The notes under the pieces: generated by a model
Database searches by the model: none
What the model was told of the DNA's origin: nothing
The model's input: only the letters and a program-made list of their open reading frames with translations
Program-made: the position numbers and the translations under genes
DNA from: an uncultured Lachnospiraceae bacterium
GTDB lineage: Bacteria; Bacillota; Clostridia; Lachnospirales; Lachnospiraceae
Direction: 5' to 3'
Assembly (NCBI GenBank): GCA_910589265.1
Contig: CAJUTQ010000004.1
Coordinates: 76,179 to 140,178, forward strand
DNA length: 64,000 bases
Shown here: positions 17,856-27,024 of the stretch, in pieces
Layout of the letters: each line of letters begins with the position of its first letter
Numbering within the stretch: position 1 is the stretch's first letter

Positions 17856-18032
17856 AAAAATTCCATGCCTTTCTATTGCCTGCAATCCTTTGGATTTCAG
17901 CATACATTTTACTATTTCTTTGATTTAAAGTGTATCCTTTGTCCTCCACAGTCTAAATAGGACATAATCCAAGGTCTATGGCATTTTTTTACACTTTATT
18001 TAATATACCACTGATTTGTCGAAAAAGCAATA

Positions 18033-19430
18033 TTATTGCTCTAACTCCTTATCTCCTTTCTCCTGAATCACCAATTCTTTTCCAAGAAAATCTGGGAGTT
18101 CCAACCCTGCCTGCTCCCATACATCCTTCATAGGAGGAATTGCCTTCATCATTCCTGATAAAAAATGGGCAGTAGCTGTTTTTTCTTCTCCTTGATTCCC
18201 ATAAGAATCCCATACGGTCACCTTATCAATTTTAATATTTTTAATCGCCTCTACTTGTATCTTTGTCAATTCTTCCAGCTTATCAGCAATCATGAGTTTT
18301 ACTGCCGCATCAGGATTATTTCCCGCAGCCTCTACTAAGCTTTTGATTCCTTCTGCCTGTTGTTCTAATATTTCCTTTGCTCCCCTTGCCTCGGCTTCCA
18401 TCTTTGCAAAAATTGCATCTGCCTCTCCCCTTGCCTTTCTTCTCATAACTTCCGCCTCTGCCTCTGCTCTGATTTCTGCTTGTTCCTTTTCTATCTCTGC
18501 TTTGACAATAACGTCTGCCTGCTGGGTCGCCTTTTCTAGCTGTGCTCGTATTTCTTCTGCTTCTTGCTGCGCAACATAGGCTTCCTGCTTTGCCTTTGCC
18601 GCCTGAACAGCCTCTGCCGCTGTGGCCAGACGAAGAGCCTCTGCCTCCTTTTCCCTCCTCTTTGCTTCTGACTGAGCTACTTCAATTTTCGCAGTATTTT
18701 CACCGTCAATAGCTCTTGCATCTGCTGCTGCCACTTGGATTCTCTGATCCCTATGTGCGTTTGCCTGTCCAATTTCTCCGTCCCTGTTTTTCTCAGCAAC
18801 ACTTTTCTTAGCGTCATTAATAGCCTTTGCTGCAGCTTCCTTTCCCAGAGCATCTATATAGCCAGATTCATCATTAATGTCTGTTATGTTCACATTAATT
18901 AAGCGAAGTCCGATTTTCTTTAATTCAATTTCTACATTATTGGACACAGCCACTAAAAATTTATCTCTATCTGTATTGATCTCTTCAATATCCATAGTTG
19001 CTATGACAAGCCTTAACTGTCCAAAAATTATGTCCTTTGCCAACTCCTGAATCTCCGAGAGCTTCAGTCCTAAAAGCCTTTCTGCCGCATTTTGCATAAT
19101 GCCTACCTCTGTAGAAATTCCCACTGTAAAACGGGAAGGCACATCTATTCGAATATTCTGTTTAGACAATGCATTTTTTAAATCAACACTTATAGAAATG
19201 GGGGTTAAATCTAAATATTGATATGACTGGAGCACTGGTATAATAAATGCAGCTCCTCCATGGATACATTTTGCACTGCGGGACTGCCCGTTTTTGTCAG
19301 AACCTACTTTTCCATAAATGACCAAAACTTTATCAGCAGGACATTTTCTGTAACGGGAAAGTACAACAATGAGGGTAGCCATTAAAATAACTACAATGCA
19401 GCATACAGCAACTAATACTTGAATTTCCAT
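18033..19430 (-). CDS. floT: flotillin-like SPFH protein
   Basis: The 465-residue protein has an N-terminal membrane-associating hydrophobic stretch (about 5-26) and an SPFH/PHB domain (about 30-210). A long Ala/Glu-rich coiled coil (about 210-400) with repeated EA motifs follows. Flotillins form membrane scaffolds (functional microdomains) linked to envelope stress and fluidity. The gene follows an NfeD-like gene by 58 bp, the standard NfeD-flotillin pairing (yuaF-floT in Bacillus). The promoter upstream of NfeD carries a palindrome shared with the divergent XRE gene, so both are probably under its control. Confidence 0.93.
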   Translation of the reverse strand: MEIQVLVAVCCIVVILMATLIVVLSRYRKCPADKVLVIYGKVGSDKNGQSRSAKCIHGGAAFIIPVLQSYQYLDLTPISISVDLKNALSKQNIRIDVPSRFTVGISTEVGIMQNAAERLLGLKLSEIQELAKDIIFGQLRLVIATMDIEEINTDRDKFLVAVSNNVEIELKKIGLRLINVNITDINDESGYIDALGKEAAAKAINDAKKSVAEKNRDGEIGQANAHRDQRIQVAAADARAIDGENTAKIEVAQSEAKRREKEAEALRLATAAEAVQAAKAKQEAYVAQQEAEEIRAQLEKATQQADVIVKAEIEKEQAEIRAEAEAEVMRRKARGEADAIFAKMEAEARGAKEILEQQAEGIKSLVEAAGNNPDAAVKLMIADKLEELTKIQVEAIKNIKIDKVTVWDSYGNQGEEKTATAHFLSGMMKAIPPMKDVWEQAGLELPDFLGKELVIQEKGDKELEQ

Positions 19431-19488
19431 CCTTTCACCAATTCCTTTCTAAAAGAATCATTACACCACTTTATATCATTCTATCAAT

Positions 19489-20157
19489 TTATTCCCTTTC
19501 TTCCTCCTTCTCCACTACAAGAACATTTCCTATCATATCCACTACCCGGACATTAGAACCTGTCGAAATGCCCTCTTCTCCTTCTGATATGGCACTGCAC
19601 TCCATATAGCTTCCTTGAATCTGAACCATAATCTTCCCTTCTCCCCCTCCCTTTCTTGGAATCGGAAGGTATACTCTGCCCATTTCTCCAATAGCATTTT
19701 TTAAATCGGTTGTCCCGTTCTCTGCCAGTTTAGCAGAAAGTTGAATAAGCTTTGCAACTGCAAGCATGGCTACCAGACCTAGAATAACTCCTAAAAAGAT
19801 ACTGGCCGCCTCTTCGCCTCCAGACTGAATAGCCGCTATAGATGACCAGCCAAATACTGTTAAAAATGCAACCATTCCTTGGAGAGTCAAAACTCTTAGA
19901 ACTGCTCCGTCTCCGGCTCCTATAGCTTCTGAAATATCGTGGGACAATTCTCCAATATCTGATGCATCTATAAAATCCATATCTGGTGTATCCAAATCCA
20001 GCCCTGAAGTATCGCTGAAATGAATTCCTTCTCCACCTTCCAATCCTCCAATGAAAGATAAAAAAGTCTGTATAACAAAAATAAGAGTTGCCGGTATTGC
20101 TATACAATAAAGTATTTTTAGCACATGACTTAATCCATTCCACCAAACCTCCATCAT
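19489..20157 (-). CDS. NfeD-family membrane protein (YuaF-like)
   Basis: The 222-residue protein has an N-terminal membrane segment (about 11-35), an acidic extracytoplasmic stretch (about 38-72), two more membrane segments (about 84-130) and a C-terminal OB-fold domain (about 150-215, with GEMGRVYLPIPRKG and STGSNVRVVDMIGNVLVVE). NfeD OB-fold proteins partner flotillins or stomatins. It is the first gene of the NfeD-flotillin operon, with a consensus promoter 41-68 bp upstream. Confidence 0.88.
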   Translation of the reverse strand: MMEVWWNGLSHVLKILYCIAIPATLIFVIQTFLSFIGGLEGGEGIHFSDTSGLDLDTPDMDFIDASDIGELSHDISEAIGAGDGAVLRVLTLQGMVAFLTVFGWSSIAAIQSGGEEAASIFLGVILGLVAMLAVAKLIQLSAKLAENGTTDLKNAIGEMGRVYLPIPRKGGGEGKIMVQIQGSYMECSAISEGEEGISTGSNVRVVDMIGNVLVVEKEEERE

Positions 20158-20177
20158 AACAAAGCCTCTCTTTCTAC

Positions 20178-20225
20178 GTAAATTTTATTTACTTTTATTA
20201 TAATCAAACCCTTGTATAATGTCAA
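20178..20225 (-). promoter_or_regulatory. sigma-A promoter and operator of the NfeD-flotillin operon
   Basis: On the minus strand TTGACA (20225-20220) and TATAAT (20202-20197) are separated by exactly 17 bp, a full consensus promoter. Just downstream lies the perfect inverted repeat GTAAAT-N3-ATTTAC (20178-20192), where a bound repressor would block transcription start. The same palindrome, in the same position relative to the -10, precedes the divergent XRE gene. Confidence 0.8.
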
Positions 20226-20282
20226 TTATTTCCCTTAAATGGAGAAATAATTTTACTTTTTTTCTTAATTTCATTATATGAT

Positions 20283-20329
20283 TGTTATTTTATTATTTTT
20301 TTGTTAGAATAAAAGTAAATATTATTTAC
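20283..20329 (+). promoter_or_regulatory. promoter and operator of the XRE regulator gene
   Basis: TTGTTA (20283-20288) and TAGAAT (20305-20310) are spaced 16 bp. They are followed by GTAAAT-ATT-ATTTAC (20315-20329), matching the palindrome of the divergent promoter, including the flanking ATAAAA. This fits autorepression by the XRE protein. Confidence 0.7.
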
Positions 20330-20349
20330 TTTGGAAGGGGATAACTATT

Positions 20350-20931
20350 ATGAATCCTTCTTTATTAGGAAAAAAAATAAAAGAAGCCAGGCTGGCAAAA
20401 AAAATGACCCAAAAGGAAGTCGTAGGAAATTTTATTACCCGTAATATGTTAAGCCAGATTGAAAGCGGGAATGCTATGCCCTCTTTAAAAACCTTAAAAT
20501 ATTTGTCCCAGGTTTTAGATCTCCCCGATCTTATTTTAAAAGAAGAAACTCTTCCTGCCTATACGCAGCTTCAAGATGCAAAAGAGCTCCTTCGAAAGAA
20601 GAACTATCAAGAACTTATTGAAAAATACTCCGCTTATCCCCAAGAGTTTAGAGACGAATTTCCAGCAATGTTAGCCTTGGCCTGTCTAGGTTTTGCAAAG
20701 CAGCTTATTACAGCTGGCCAACTCCCTGACGCTGCTTCCCTATTAAAAAATGCTATTTTCTTTTCCTCAAAAGGCTTATACGCGAATTCATCTCTGAAAA
20801 CAGAAAGCATTTTATTGCTTCAAGAAATAGCAGAGAAATTAGGGAGCTATTATCTCCAGCTCTCCGCCTCCCATCCCTTTTTTGAAGAAGGCAAAAATTC
20901 CCATAAAAATAAGGAAGAAAATGAGTCATAG
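20350..20931 (+). CDS. XRE-family transcriptional regulator with helical C-terminal region
   Basis: The 193-residue protein starts with a helix-turn-helix (about 6-62: LGKKIKEARLAKKMTQKEV, LSQIESGNAMPSLKTLKYLS). The C-terminal helical region (about 75-180) looks TPR-like and may sense a ligand or partner. GGAAGGGG precedes the ATG. It is divergent from the NfeD-flotillin operon. The matching palindromes after both -10 boxes suggest it represses both itself and the operon; that link is inferred from position and symmetry. Confidence 0.85.
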   Translation: MNPSLLGKKIKEARLAKKMTQKEVVGNFITRNMLSQIESGNAMPSLKTLKYLSQVLDLPDLILKEETLPAYTQLQDAKELLRKKNYQELIEKYSAYPQEFRDEFPAMLALACLGFAKQLITAGQLPDAASLLKNAIFFSSKGLYANSSLKTESILLLQEIAEKLGSYYLQLSASHPFFEEGKNSHKNKEENES

Positions 20932-21008
20932 TTACTGTTGACTTTCATAGAATCCAAATTTATAATATGCTTATTATCTTTTAAAAATAGCTGGAATGGA
21001 GGATTATT

Positions 21009-21755
21009 ATGGGGCAAAGACGCGTTGAATTATTAGAATTAGTCAGCCAGCATGGCAAAATTGAAGTAAATGAACTCTCCCGCCTGCTCCATGCATCTCA
21101 AGTAACCGTTCGCAAAGACTTGGAATATTTAACTGAGAAAGGCATTTTAAGGAGAAAACGGGGATACGCCATGTTAAAGCACCCTGATGACATTAATTAT
21201 CAAATGGCTTTTCAATATGAAGAAAAAGAAAAAATTGGTAAAGCCGCTTCTACACTTGTAAAGGATGGGGAAACAATCATTGTGGAATGTGGCTCTACCT
21301 GTGCCTTATTTGCAGAAGAAGTATTAAAGCACCACAAACATATTACAATTATTACTAATTCTACTTATATAGCCCACTTTATTCAAGACAAGCCTAATGT
21401 GGAAATTATATTATTAGGAGGCAACTATCAAAAGCACAGTCAAGCTTCTGTAGGACCTATCACAAAACAGTATGCGAGTCAATTTTCAGTAGATAAAATT
21501 TTTGTAGGCACTGGAGGGTTTAATTTCAAAGATGGATTTACTGGCAATGATATAACCCGTACAGATACGATTAAATCTATGACAAAATCCGCCAAGCAGA
21601 TTATTCTCCTCGCTGATTCTAAAAAGTTTATTCATCCTGGCTCTGTCCCCTTTCTAAAGCCGGAAGAAGTTCATCAGGTCATAACCGATCAAGGTCTTCC
21701 TGAAGACGTAAAAGCCTATTTTTATGAGAAAAATGTTCATGTACAATTTGTATAG
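21009..21755 (+). CDS. DeoR-family transcriptional regulator
   Basis: The 248-residue protein has an N-terminal DeoR winged helix (RRVELLELVSQHGKIEVNEL, VTVRKDLEYLTEKGILRRKRG) and a C-terminal sugar-phosphate-sensing domain (about 75-235: ETIIVECGSTCALFAEEV, TNSTYIAHF, GTGGFNFKDGFTGND, LLADSKKF). Members usually repress sugar catabolism or PTS genes and are released by a phosphorylated sugar. No sugar operon is adjacent, so the target is unknown. GGAGG lies at a good distance from the ATG. Confidence 0.88.
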   Translation: MGQRRVELLELVSQHGKIEVNELSRLLHASQVTVRKDLEYLTEKGILRRKRGYAMLKHPDDINYQMAFQYEEKEKIGKAASTLVKDGETIIVECGSTCALFAEEVLKHHKHITIITNSTYIAHFIQDKPNVEIILLGGNYQKHSQASVGPITKQYASQFSVDKIFVGTGGFNFKDGFTGNDITRTDTIKSMTKSAKQIILLADSKKFIHPGSVPFLKPEEVHQVITDQGLPEDVKAYFYEKNVHVQFV

Positions 21756-21825
21756 ATTGACATTTTTTCCATAACATACATATACTATCATAAACTACCT
21801 TAAATATAAGGAGTATGATAATTTC

Positions 21826-22959
21826 ATGCATTCTCAAAATAAATTTCCTACTTTTCATGCGTCTTCATTAAGAGCACTTGACGAATCCATGCGAAACACT
21901 GGAACTGCCTCTCCTGGCTTTGGTCCAGTAGGACCAGTAATGCCTGAGGTAACTCCTGGTGAAAATGAACCTGCCTCTCCTGGCTTTGGTCCAGTAGGGC
22001 CAGTGACGCCTGAAGTTCCTCCACAGATAAATACCCCCGCCTCTCCTGGCTTTGGCCCAATAGGGCCAGTGACGCCTGAGGTTCCTCCACAGATAAATAC
22101 CCCCGCCTCTCCTGGCTTTGGCCCAATAGGGCCAGTGACACCTGAGGTCCCTCCACAGATAAATACCCCTGCCTCTCCTGGCTTTGGCCCAATAGGGCCA
22201 GTGACACCTGAGGTCCCTCCACAAATAGATGAACCTGCCTCTCCTGGCTTTGGCCCAATAGGACCAGTAACACCTGAAGTAACCCCTGGCGAAAATGAAC
22301 CTGCTGGTCCGGGAATGGGTCCCATAGGCTCTGTTATGCCAGAACTTTCCTTCGTAAACCGACTTGCCGCTTATGTGCGTTTCTTTCATTCCTCCATTGA
22401 TACAGAGCCTTTCCACATATACGTTAACGGCAGACTCACTGTCTCCTATTTAGACTACGGTTCCTTTTCTGGATATTTTGTCTTCTTTCCAGGAACCTAT
22501 AGTATTGTTATATACAGAGCTAGAAATACAAAAGTTCCTATTTTGAACACAAGAATTACTGTCCAGAAAAATATGGTTTATACAGCTGCCATTATGGGTA
22601 CCCCTGCTTTCCACTCCTTGGAGCTTATTGGAGCCAGAAAACAGGAAGTTCCCCATGATCAGGCAAGAATTCGTTTTATCCATCTGGCTTCCAACACTCC
22701 AGCTGTAGATGTCATGGTAGACGGACAGACTTTATATTCCAATCTGATGTACACAGATGCAACGGAATACTTTATTTTGGCCCCTGGCATTCACTCTATT
22801 ATTTTGAAAAGAAACAATTCTAGCATCTTTTTATTTGATGAGCCAAAGGCCTCTTTACGTTCTGGAAGTCTAACCGGAGTTTACCTTATTAGCAAAAGGG
22901 ACAAAAGTTCTGTTCCTGATGTTATCTTTTCCAATGAAATGCCTTTCTCTTTAAATTAA
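21826..22959 (+). CDS. Pro/Gly-rich repeat protein with two DUF4397-like domains
   Basis: Residues about 28-174 of this 377-residue protein are seven tandem 22-residue units of the form SPGFGPIGPVTPEVPPQINT, the last partial. Residues about 185-370 hold two DUF4397-like beta domains (AYVRFFHSSIDTEPFHIYVN and ARIRFIHLASNTPAVDVMVD). There is no signal peptide, membrane segment or sorting motif, so it is either cytoplasmic or reaches the surface by another route, for example as a spore-coat component. That idea is only suggested by the family. The stop codon overlaps that of the convergent gene. Confidence 0.75.
   Translation: MHSQNKFPTFHASSLRALDESMRNTGTASPGFGPVGPVMPEVTPGENEPASPGFGPVGPVTPEVPPQINTPASPGFGPIGPVTPEVPPQINTPASPGFGPIGPVTPEVPPQINTPASPGFGPIGPVTPEVPPQIDEPASPGFGPIGPVTPEVTPGENEPAGPGMGPIGSVMPELSFVNRLAAYVRFFHSSIDTEPFHIYVNGRLTVSYLDYGSFSGYFVFFPGTYSIVIYRARNTKVPILNTRITVQKNMVYTAAIMGTPAFHSLELIGARKQEVPHDQARIRFIHLASNTPAVDVMVDGQTLYSNLMYTDATEYFILAPGIHSIILKRNNSSIFLFDEPKASLRSGSLTGVYLISKRDKSSVPDVIFSNEMPFSLN
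21907..22347 (+). repeat. 66-bp in-frame tandem repeat, about 6.7 copies
   Basis: Six full 66-bp units plus a partial seventh encode the 22-residue PASPGFGP(I/V)GPVTPE... unit. The middle copies are nearly identical at the DNA level while the outer ones (ending TPGENEPA) differ, the pattern expected from recent copy-number change in the array centre. Confidence 0.95.
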
Positions 22960-23819
22960 TCAATTCGAGACAGCAGCTGCAGCGCCGGCTGCTGCTCTAC
23001 CTCTATCACTCCATATTTTTTTGTCTTTGCTATATACTCCTTCCATCTATCTTGAGTAAACTGTTCTTTATAATTTTTATTACAGTAGTATTTTCCATCT
23101 TTTTTATATATTAAAAGAATAGGGATTCCCCAAAGGCCCCTATTTCCTATTTTATTCAGTCTGACATATATTTTATTCTTTGTCGTTATGGCAAGAAAAA
23201 ATATTCCTCCCTCTGTTTCTTTCTCAAAGCCATAATGCAAAACAACTCCCAGATCCTCTGTTTCTTTCTTTCTCTTTATTATTTCTTCCTCTAAAACTTT
23301 GTAAGCAGTATTACAAAAATCTCCAATCTCCTTTTCCATAATTGGAGTGTACGGAATCCACCTGTCCAATTCCTTATCTTTTAGACAGTCTACTTCTAAG
23401 GCTCTTATCATTGCTAAAGCCTCTTTATAGTTTTCATCGGGCATACGAAATACAGCTGCTTTCTTTTTTCCACAGTATAAGTACACCGGGCGTCCCCTTA
23501 GCCATGTTTGTATTTTCACATCTGTAAGTTGTTCATAAGTATATTCCTCTTCTCTTCCCAGCCATCTCCTTACTGTAAAAGAGTTCTTCGTAAAACCAAT
23601 TCTACTTCTCTTATAATATAATAAACTACCGCTTCCAAGGCAAAGAAATAGAAAGGCCAACAGCATAAACAAAATAAAGTCTTCTCTAGCTGTAAATTCT
23701 TCTTTGTGAAAGAAGGCCACAACAGACAAAAATATTCCACAAGTTAAGAAAAAAATTCCTCTTGTCAAATGGATTTTTGATGGTTTAACTTCCAATATTC
23801 CTTTCATTTTTTTATACAT
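22956..23819 (-). CDS. membrane protein with PH-like domain, function unknown
   Basis: The 287-residue protein has two membrane segments (about 20-36 and 48-68). A region resembling bacterial PH domains follows (about 70-125: SRIGFTKNSFTVRRWLGREE, YTYEQLTDVKI), and then an uncharacterised cytoplasmic part (about 140-287). I do not recognise the C-terminal half. It overlaps the DUF4397 gene by 4 bp tail to tail and lies 29 bp downstream of the DUF368 gene, probably in the same transcript. Confidence 0.6.
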   Translation of the reverse strand: MYKKMKGILEVKPSKIHLTRGIFFLTCGIFLSVVAFFHKEEFTAREDFILFMLLAFLFLCLGSGSLLYYKRSRIGFTKNSFTVRRWLGREEEYTYEQLTDVKIQTWLRGRPVYLYCGKKKAAVFRMPDENYKEALAMIRALEVDCLKDKELDRWIPYTPIMEKEIGDFCNTAYKVLEEEIIKRKKETEDLGVVLHYGFEKETEGGIFFLAITTKNKIYVRLNKIGNRGLWGIPILLIYKKDGKYYCNKNYKEQFTQDRWKEYIAKTKKYGVIEVEQQPALQLLSRID

Positions 23820-23848
23820 TTTACATCATCCAAGCCCTTCTGTCTTTT

Positions 23849-24778
23849 TCACTTTTGCGCAAACTTTCTCAAAAGCTGCATTCCTATAATCACAATAGCT
23901 CCCATGACAAAAAATAAAAGGTCAAAGGTTGCAAAGGACATAGCAGGCTTTGGAACCTCCAAGGTGGCAGGTCCCATAACGATAGCATAAAGAGAGCCAA
24001 GCATTAGTCCAACAATTGTGTAAACTGTTTGGGAACGATATTTTTCCAAGGCCACCTTTACTAATTTAATGACAATGACCACACCTGCCAATATACCCAA
24101 CCCAAAAATAAACACTATAGGAAATGCCTCCAATTGAAACCTCATCAGCTCTTTAATAGCTTCTAAGATAGGCAGATATAAGCCAAAGATAAGCAATAAA
24201 GTAGAACCTGATATTCCTGGAAGCACCATAGCAGAAATGGCTATCATGGCAGCTATGAATATATATGCCATAAGTCCAATATTTAAATTGCTCATATCTA
24301 CTGCCTTCCCTTCCCCTGCCACTGGATTATAATATGTGATCAAAGAAACAACAGCAATTCCTAAAAATGTAAAAATTAGATTGGCAAATTTTCCAAGAAT
24401 CACTTCTTTCTCTTCTTTTAATACAATGGGGATGGAGCATATTATAAAGCCCATGAACAGAGAACTCACCTGATAAATATGGGACTCAAATACAGCTGTT
24501 AAAATAAGCACAGCCATTCCAAATCCAACGATCCATCCAATTCCAAGTTTGATTAAAAAGGACAGGGCTCTCTTTCTCTCCTTCCAGGTTCCATAAACTA
24601 AATCGTTAAGAGAATTTATAAACTCATCATAAAAGCCAAGCAAAAATGCAATGGTTCCTCCTGAAACTCCTGGGACACTGTCTGCCAGAGCCATGCAAAA
24701 TCCCCCTATAAACTTCATCAACATAAAAAAACCAAGCCTTTCCTGAGTCTGGGGCCCTTTGGCCCCAGAAATCATCAT
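23849..24778 (-). CDS. DUF368 membrane protein (polyprenyl-phosphate translocase family)
   Basis: The 309-residue polytopic protein has the DUF368 hallmark DSVPGVSGGTIAFLLGFYDEFI near the first membrane segment and a second, inverted-repeat-like ISAMVLPGISGSTLLLIFG near residue 190. Members of this family (PopT) were reported to recycle undecaprenyl phosphate across the membrane, supporting cell-wall synthesis. The exact start is uncertain; an internal ATG about 19 codons in (MLMKFIGG) is an alternative. Confidence 0.88.
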   Translation of the reverse strand: MMISGAKGPQTQERLGFFMLMKFIGGFCMALADSVPGVSGGTIAFLLGFYDEFINSLNDLVYGTWKERKRALSFLIKLGIGWIVGFGMAVLILTAVFESHIYQVSSLFMGFIICSIPIVLKEEKEVILGKFANLIFTFLGIAVVSLITYYNPVAGEGKAVDMSNLNIGLMAYIFIAAMIAISAMVLPGISGSTLLLIFGLYLPILEAIKELMRFQLEAFPIVFIFGLGILAGVVIVIKLVKVALEKYRSQTVYTIVGLMLGSLYAIVMGPATLEVPKPAMSFATFDLLFFVMGAIVIIGMQLLRKFAQK

Positions 24779-24867
24779 ATCTTCTTCATAACAGCCTATC
24801 GCTGCATAGGAAGATTCTACCTATAAATCATAGGAAAGTCAATGGTTAGTTTTTATTGTAAGTCTCT

Positions 24868-26565
24868 CTATGATACATTTATACCGCATATATGCTTCAG
24901 CGTTCCATCAAATTTCTTATCATAGACCATTGTCTCATAAAGACGGTATCCTCCATCTATATTATAACAATTGTATCCCTTTTGATTCAAAATCCTGCAT
25001 GCTATATAGCTTCTCAAACCGCTCTGACAATGGACGTATACTGTTTTATCTTTATCGTGAAGCTTCTCTATATTTTCCCTTAATTCATCTACTGGTATAT
25101 GAAGAGCTCCCTCAATATGCCCTCCGTCATACTCTGCCTTTGTCCGCACATCCAATAATACGTTATCCTTTCCCATTTCCAAATACTGTACATCCTTCCA
25201 ATGAACTTGCTTTACCTTACCTGTAAGGATATTTTCCATAACAAAACCTGCCATGTTCACTGGATCCTTTGCAGAAGAGAAAGGAGGCGCATAGCATAAC
25301 TCCAATTCCGTTAAGTCAAAAGCTGTCATTCCCCCTCGGATTGCTGTGGCCAATACATCACATCGTTTATCCACCCCTTCAAAGCCTACAATTTGGGCGC
25401 CTAGTAGCCTGCCTGACTTATTCTCAAAAATTATTTTTATTGTCATGTTGGAGGCTCCTGGATAATAAGAAGCATGGGAGGATGAAAAAACGCAGACTGT
25501 ATCATAATCCAATCCTTGTCGAATGGCTTCCTCCTCATGGATTCCCGTCATAGCAATGGTCATATCAAAAACTTTTAATATGGAAGAACCTTGGGTACCT
25601 TTATAAGTTTTAGATATTCCGCATATATGATCTGCTACAATTCTTCCTTGTTTATTGGCAGGGCCTGCCAGAGGAATATATCCTTCCGACTTAGTCACAT
25701 AATTTTGAATCTGCACTGCATCACCCAGCCCATAAATATGAGGATTGGATGTCTGCATAAATTCATTAACAATGATGGCTCCCCTTTCGCTCATTCTCAA
25801 AGAAGCTTCTTTCGCCAAAGCAGTATCCGGGCGTACACCAACACTTAAAAGTACCATATCTGCCTTTAAAGTTCCATCTGATAATTCCACCTCTATCTCT
25901 TCTTCATTGGGATGGAATGCTTTCACTCCATTTCCCAGCTCCAAATGAATTCCTTTTGACTTCAAATAGCGATGTACATCACAAGCTAAGTCTTCATCTA
26001 AGGGCCCAATCACATGCTTTGTAAATTCAACAATCGTCACGTCCATCCCTGCATGGGATAAGTTTTCTGCCATTTCAACTCCAATATAGCCTCCTCCTAC
26101 AACGACAGCTCTTTTTGGCTTATTGGCATCAATAAATTCCTTGATTCGATAGGTGTCTGGAATATTTCTTAATGAAAAAACACGCCTGTCTTCTACTCCC
26201 TTGAGGGGAATTTTAACAGGTTCAGCTCCTGGGGAAAGAATCAACTTATCATAATTCTCTTCATAGATTGTCCCATCTTCCAAATTTTTCACTGTGATTG
26301 TTCTCGTATCTGGGTGAATTGCTGTCGCCTCATGTTTTATCTTAACTTGAATTCGGAACCTTTCATAAAATTTCTTGGGAGTCTGCAAAGTCAAACTTTC
26401 CTTTTCTTTAATGACTTCTCCAATGTAATAAGGTAGTCCACAGTTTGCATAGGAAATGTATTCTCCCCTCTCTAAAATAACAATTTCTGCCTCCTCGTCC
26501 AATCTTCGAAGCCTTGCAGCAGCAGTGGCGCCTCCAGCCACTCCTCCTATAATCACTACTTTCAT
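24868..26565 (-). CDS. CoA-disulfide reductase with C-terminal rhodanese domain
   Basis: The 565-residue flavoprotein begins VVIIGGVAGGATAAARLRRL (FAD loop) and has the redox Cys in SYANCGLPYYIGE, which distinguishes CoA-disulfide-reductase types. An NAD(P)-binding loop (VVVGGGYIGVEMAENL, about 152-167), the FAD segment GLGDAVQ and a dimerisation domain follow. Residues about 455-550 are a rhodanese domain with active-site VYVHCQSGLRSY. Such CoADR-Rhd enzymes reduce CoA or persulfide disulfides. A small separate rhodanese is encoded 9 bp upstream, so the two probably form one sulfur/redox transcript. Confidence 0.93.
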   Translation of the reverse strand: MKVVIIGGVAGGATAAARLRRLDEEAEIVILERGEYISYANCGLPYYIGEVIKEKESLTLQTPKKFYERFRIQVKIKHEATAIHPDTRTITVKNLEDGTIYEENYDKLILSPGAEPVKIPLKGVEDRRVFSLRNIPDTYRIKEFIDANKPKRAVVVGGGYIGVEMAENLSHAGMDVTIVEFTKHVIGPLDEDLACDVHRYLKSKGIHLELGNGVKAFHPNEEEIEVELSDGTLKADMVLLSVGVRPDTALAKEASLRMSERGAIIVNEFMQTSNPHIYGLGDAVQIQNYVTKSEGYIPLAGPANKQGRIVADHICGISKTYKGTQGSSILKVFDMTIAMTGIHEEEAIRQGLDYDTVCVFSSSHASYYPGASNMTIKIIFENKSGRLLGAQIVGFEGVDKRCDVLATAIRGGMTAFDLTELELCYAPPFSSAKDPVNMAGFVMENILTGKVKQVHWKDVQYLEMGKDNVLLDVRTKAEYDGGHIEGALHIPVDELRENIEKLHDKDKTVYVHCQSGLRSYIACRILNQKGYNCYNIDGGYRLYETMVYDKKFDGTLKHICGINVS

Positions 26566-26574
26566 CCTTCTCTC

Positions 26575-26877
26575 CTACCTTTCTAACTCTCCAGAGTAAC
26601 TTGCAATTCCTCCAATATTTGTAACGTCCACATAACCTAGCTTTTGAAAAATACCACAGGCATTTTTACTTCTCCCACCGCTTAAGCAGTAGACAAACAG
26701 AGTCTTATTCTTATCTGGGACAATGGTACAAATATTAGAAGCCTGATCCAATGGAATGAGCAAACTTCCTGGAATATGCCCCTCCTTGTATTCCTCCTCT
26801 GTTCTTACGTCAATTAACACTACGTCGTTTTTTTCTTGAAGCAAATTCTGAGCTTCTTTCATAGGCATTGTCTTCAT
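26575..26877 (-). CDS. single-domain rhodanese
   Basis: The 100-residue protein is one rhodanese domain: VVLIDVRTEEEYKEGHIPGS and the active loop FVYCLSGGRSKNA, with Cys in place for carrying persulfide sulfur. It starts the transcript that continues with the CoA-disulfide reductase 9 bp downstream and may pass sulfane sulfur to it. Confidence 0.9.
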   Translation of the reverse strand: MKTMPMKEAQNLLQEKNDVVLIDVRTEEEYKEGHIPGSLLIPLDQASNICTIVPDKNKTLFVYCLSGGRSKNACGIFQKLGYVDVTNIGGIASYSGELER

Positions 26878-27024
26878 CTTTTCTCTTATCCTTTCTATTT
26901 AATGAGCCTTTAAACTTTAAATCTGCTATTTTTTATAAACCCTACTCTTTGACAAAGATGTTAACACCTCTTTCGAACCTTTTTCCGTGACAAAATCACT
27001 TTTTCTATAAAAGATAACCTATAT

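Noticed and set aside
18292..18579. Serine/alanine-rich plus-strand frame
   Set aside because: Antisense shadow of the Ala/Glu coiled coil of flotillin; no start signals.
21848..22416. Three long open frames on the minus strand opposite the DUF4397 gene
   Set aside because: They are open only because the 66-bp repeat has no stops in any frame. They are low-complexity, lack ribosome sites and overlap a convincing plus-strand gene.
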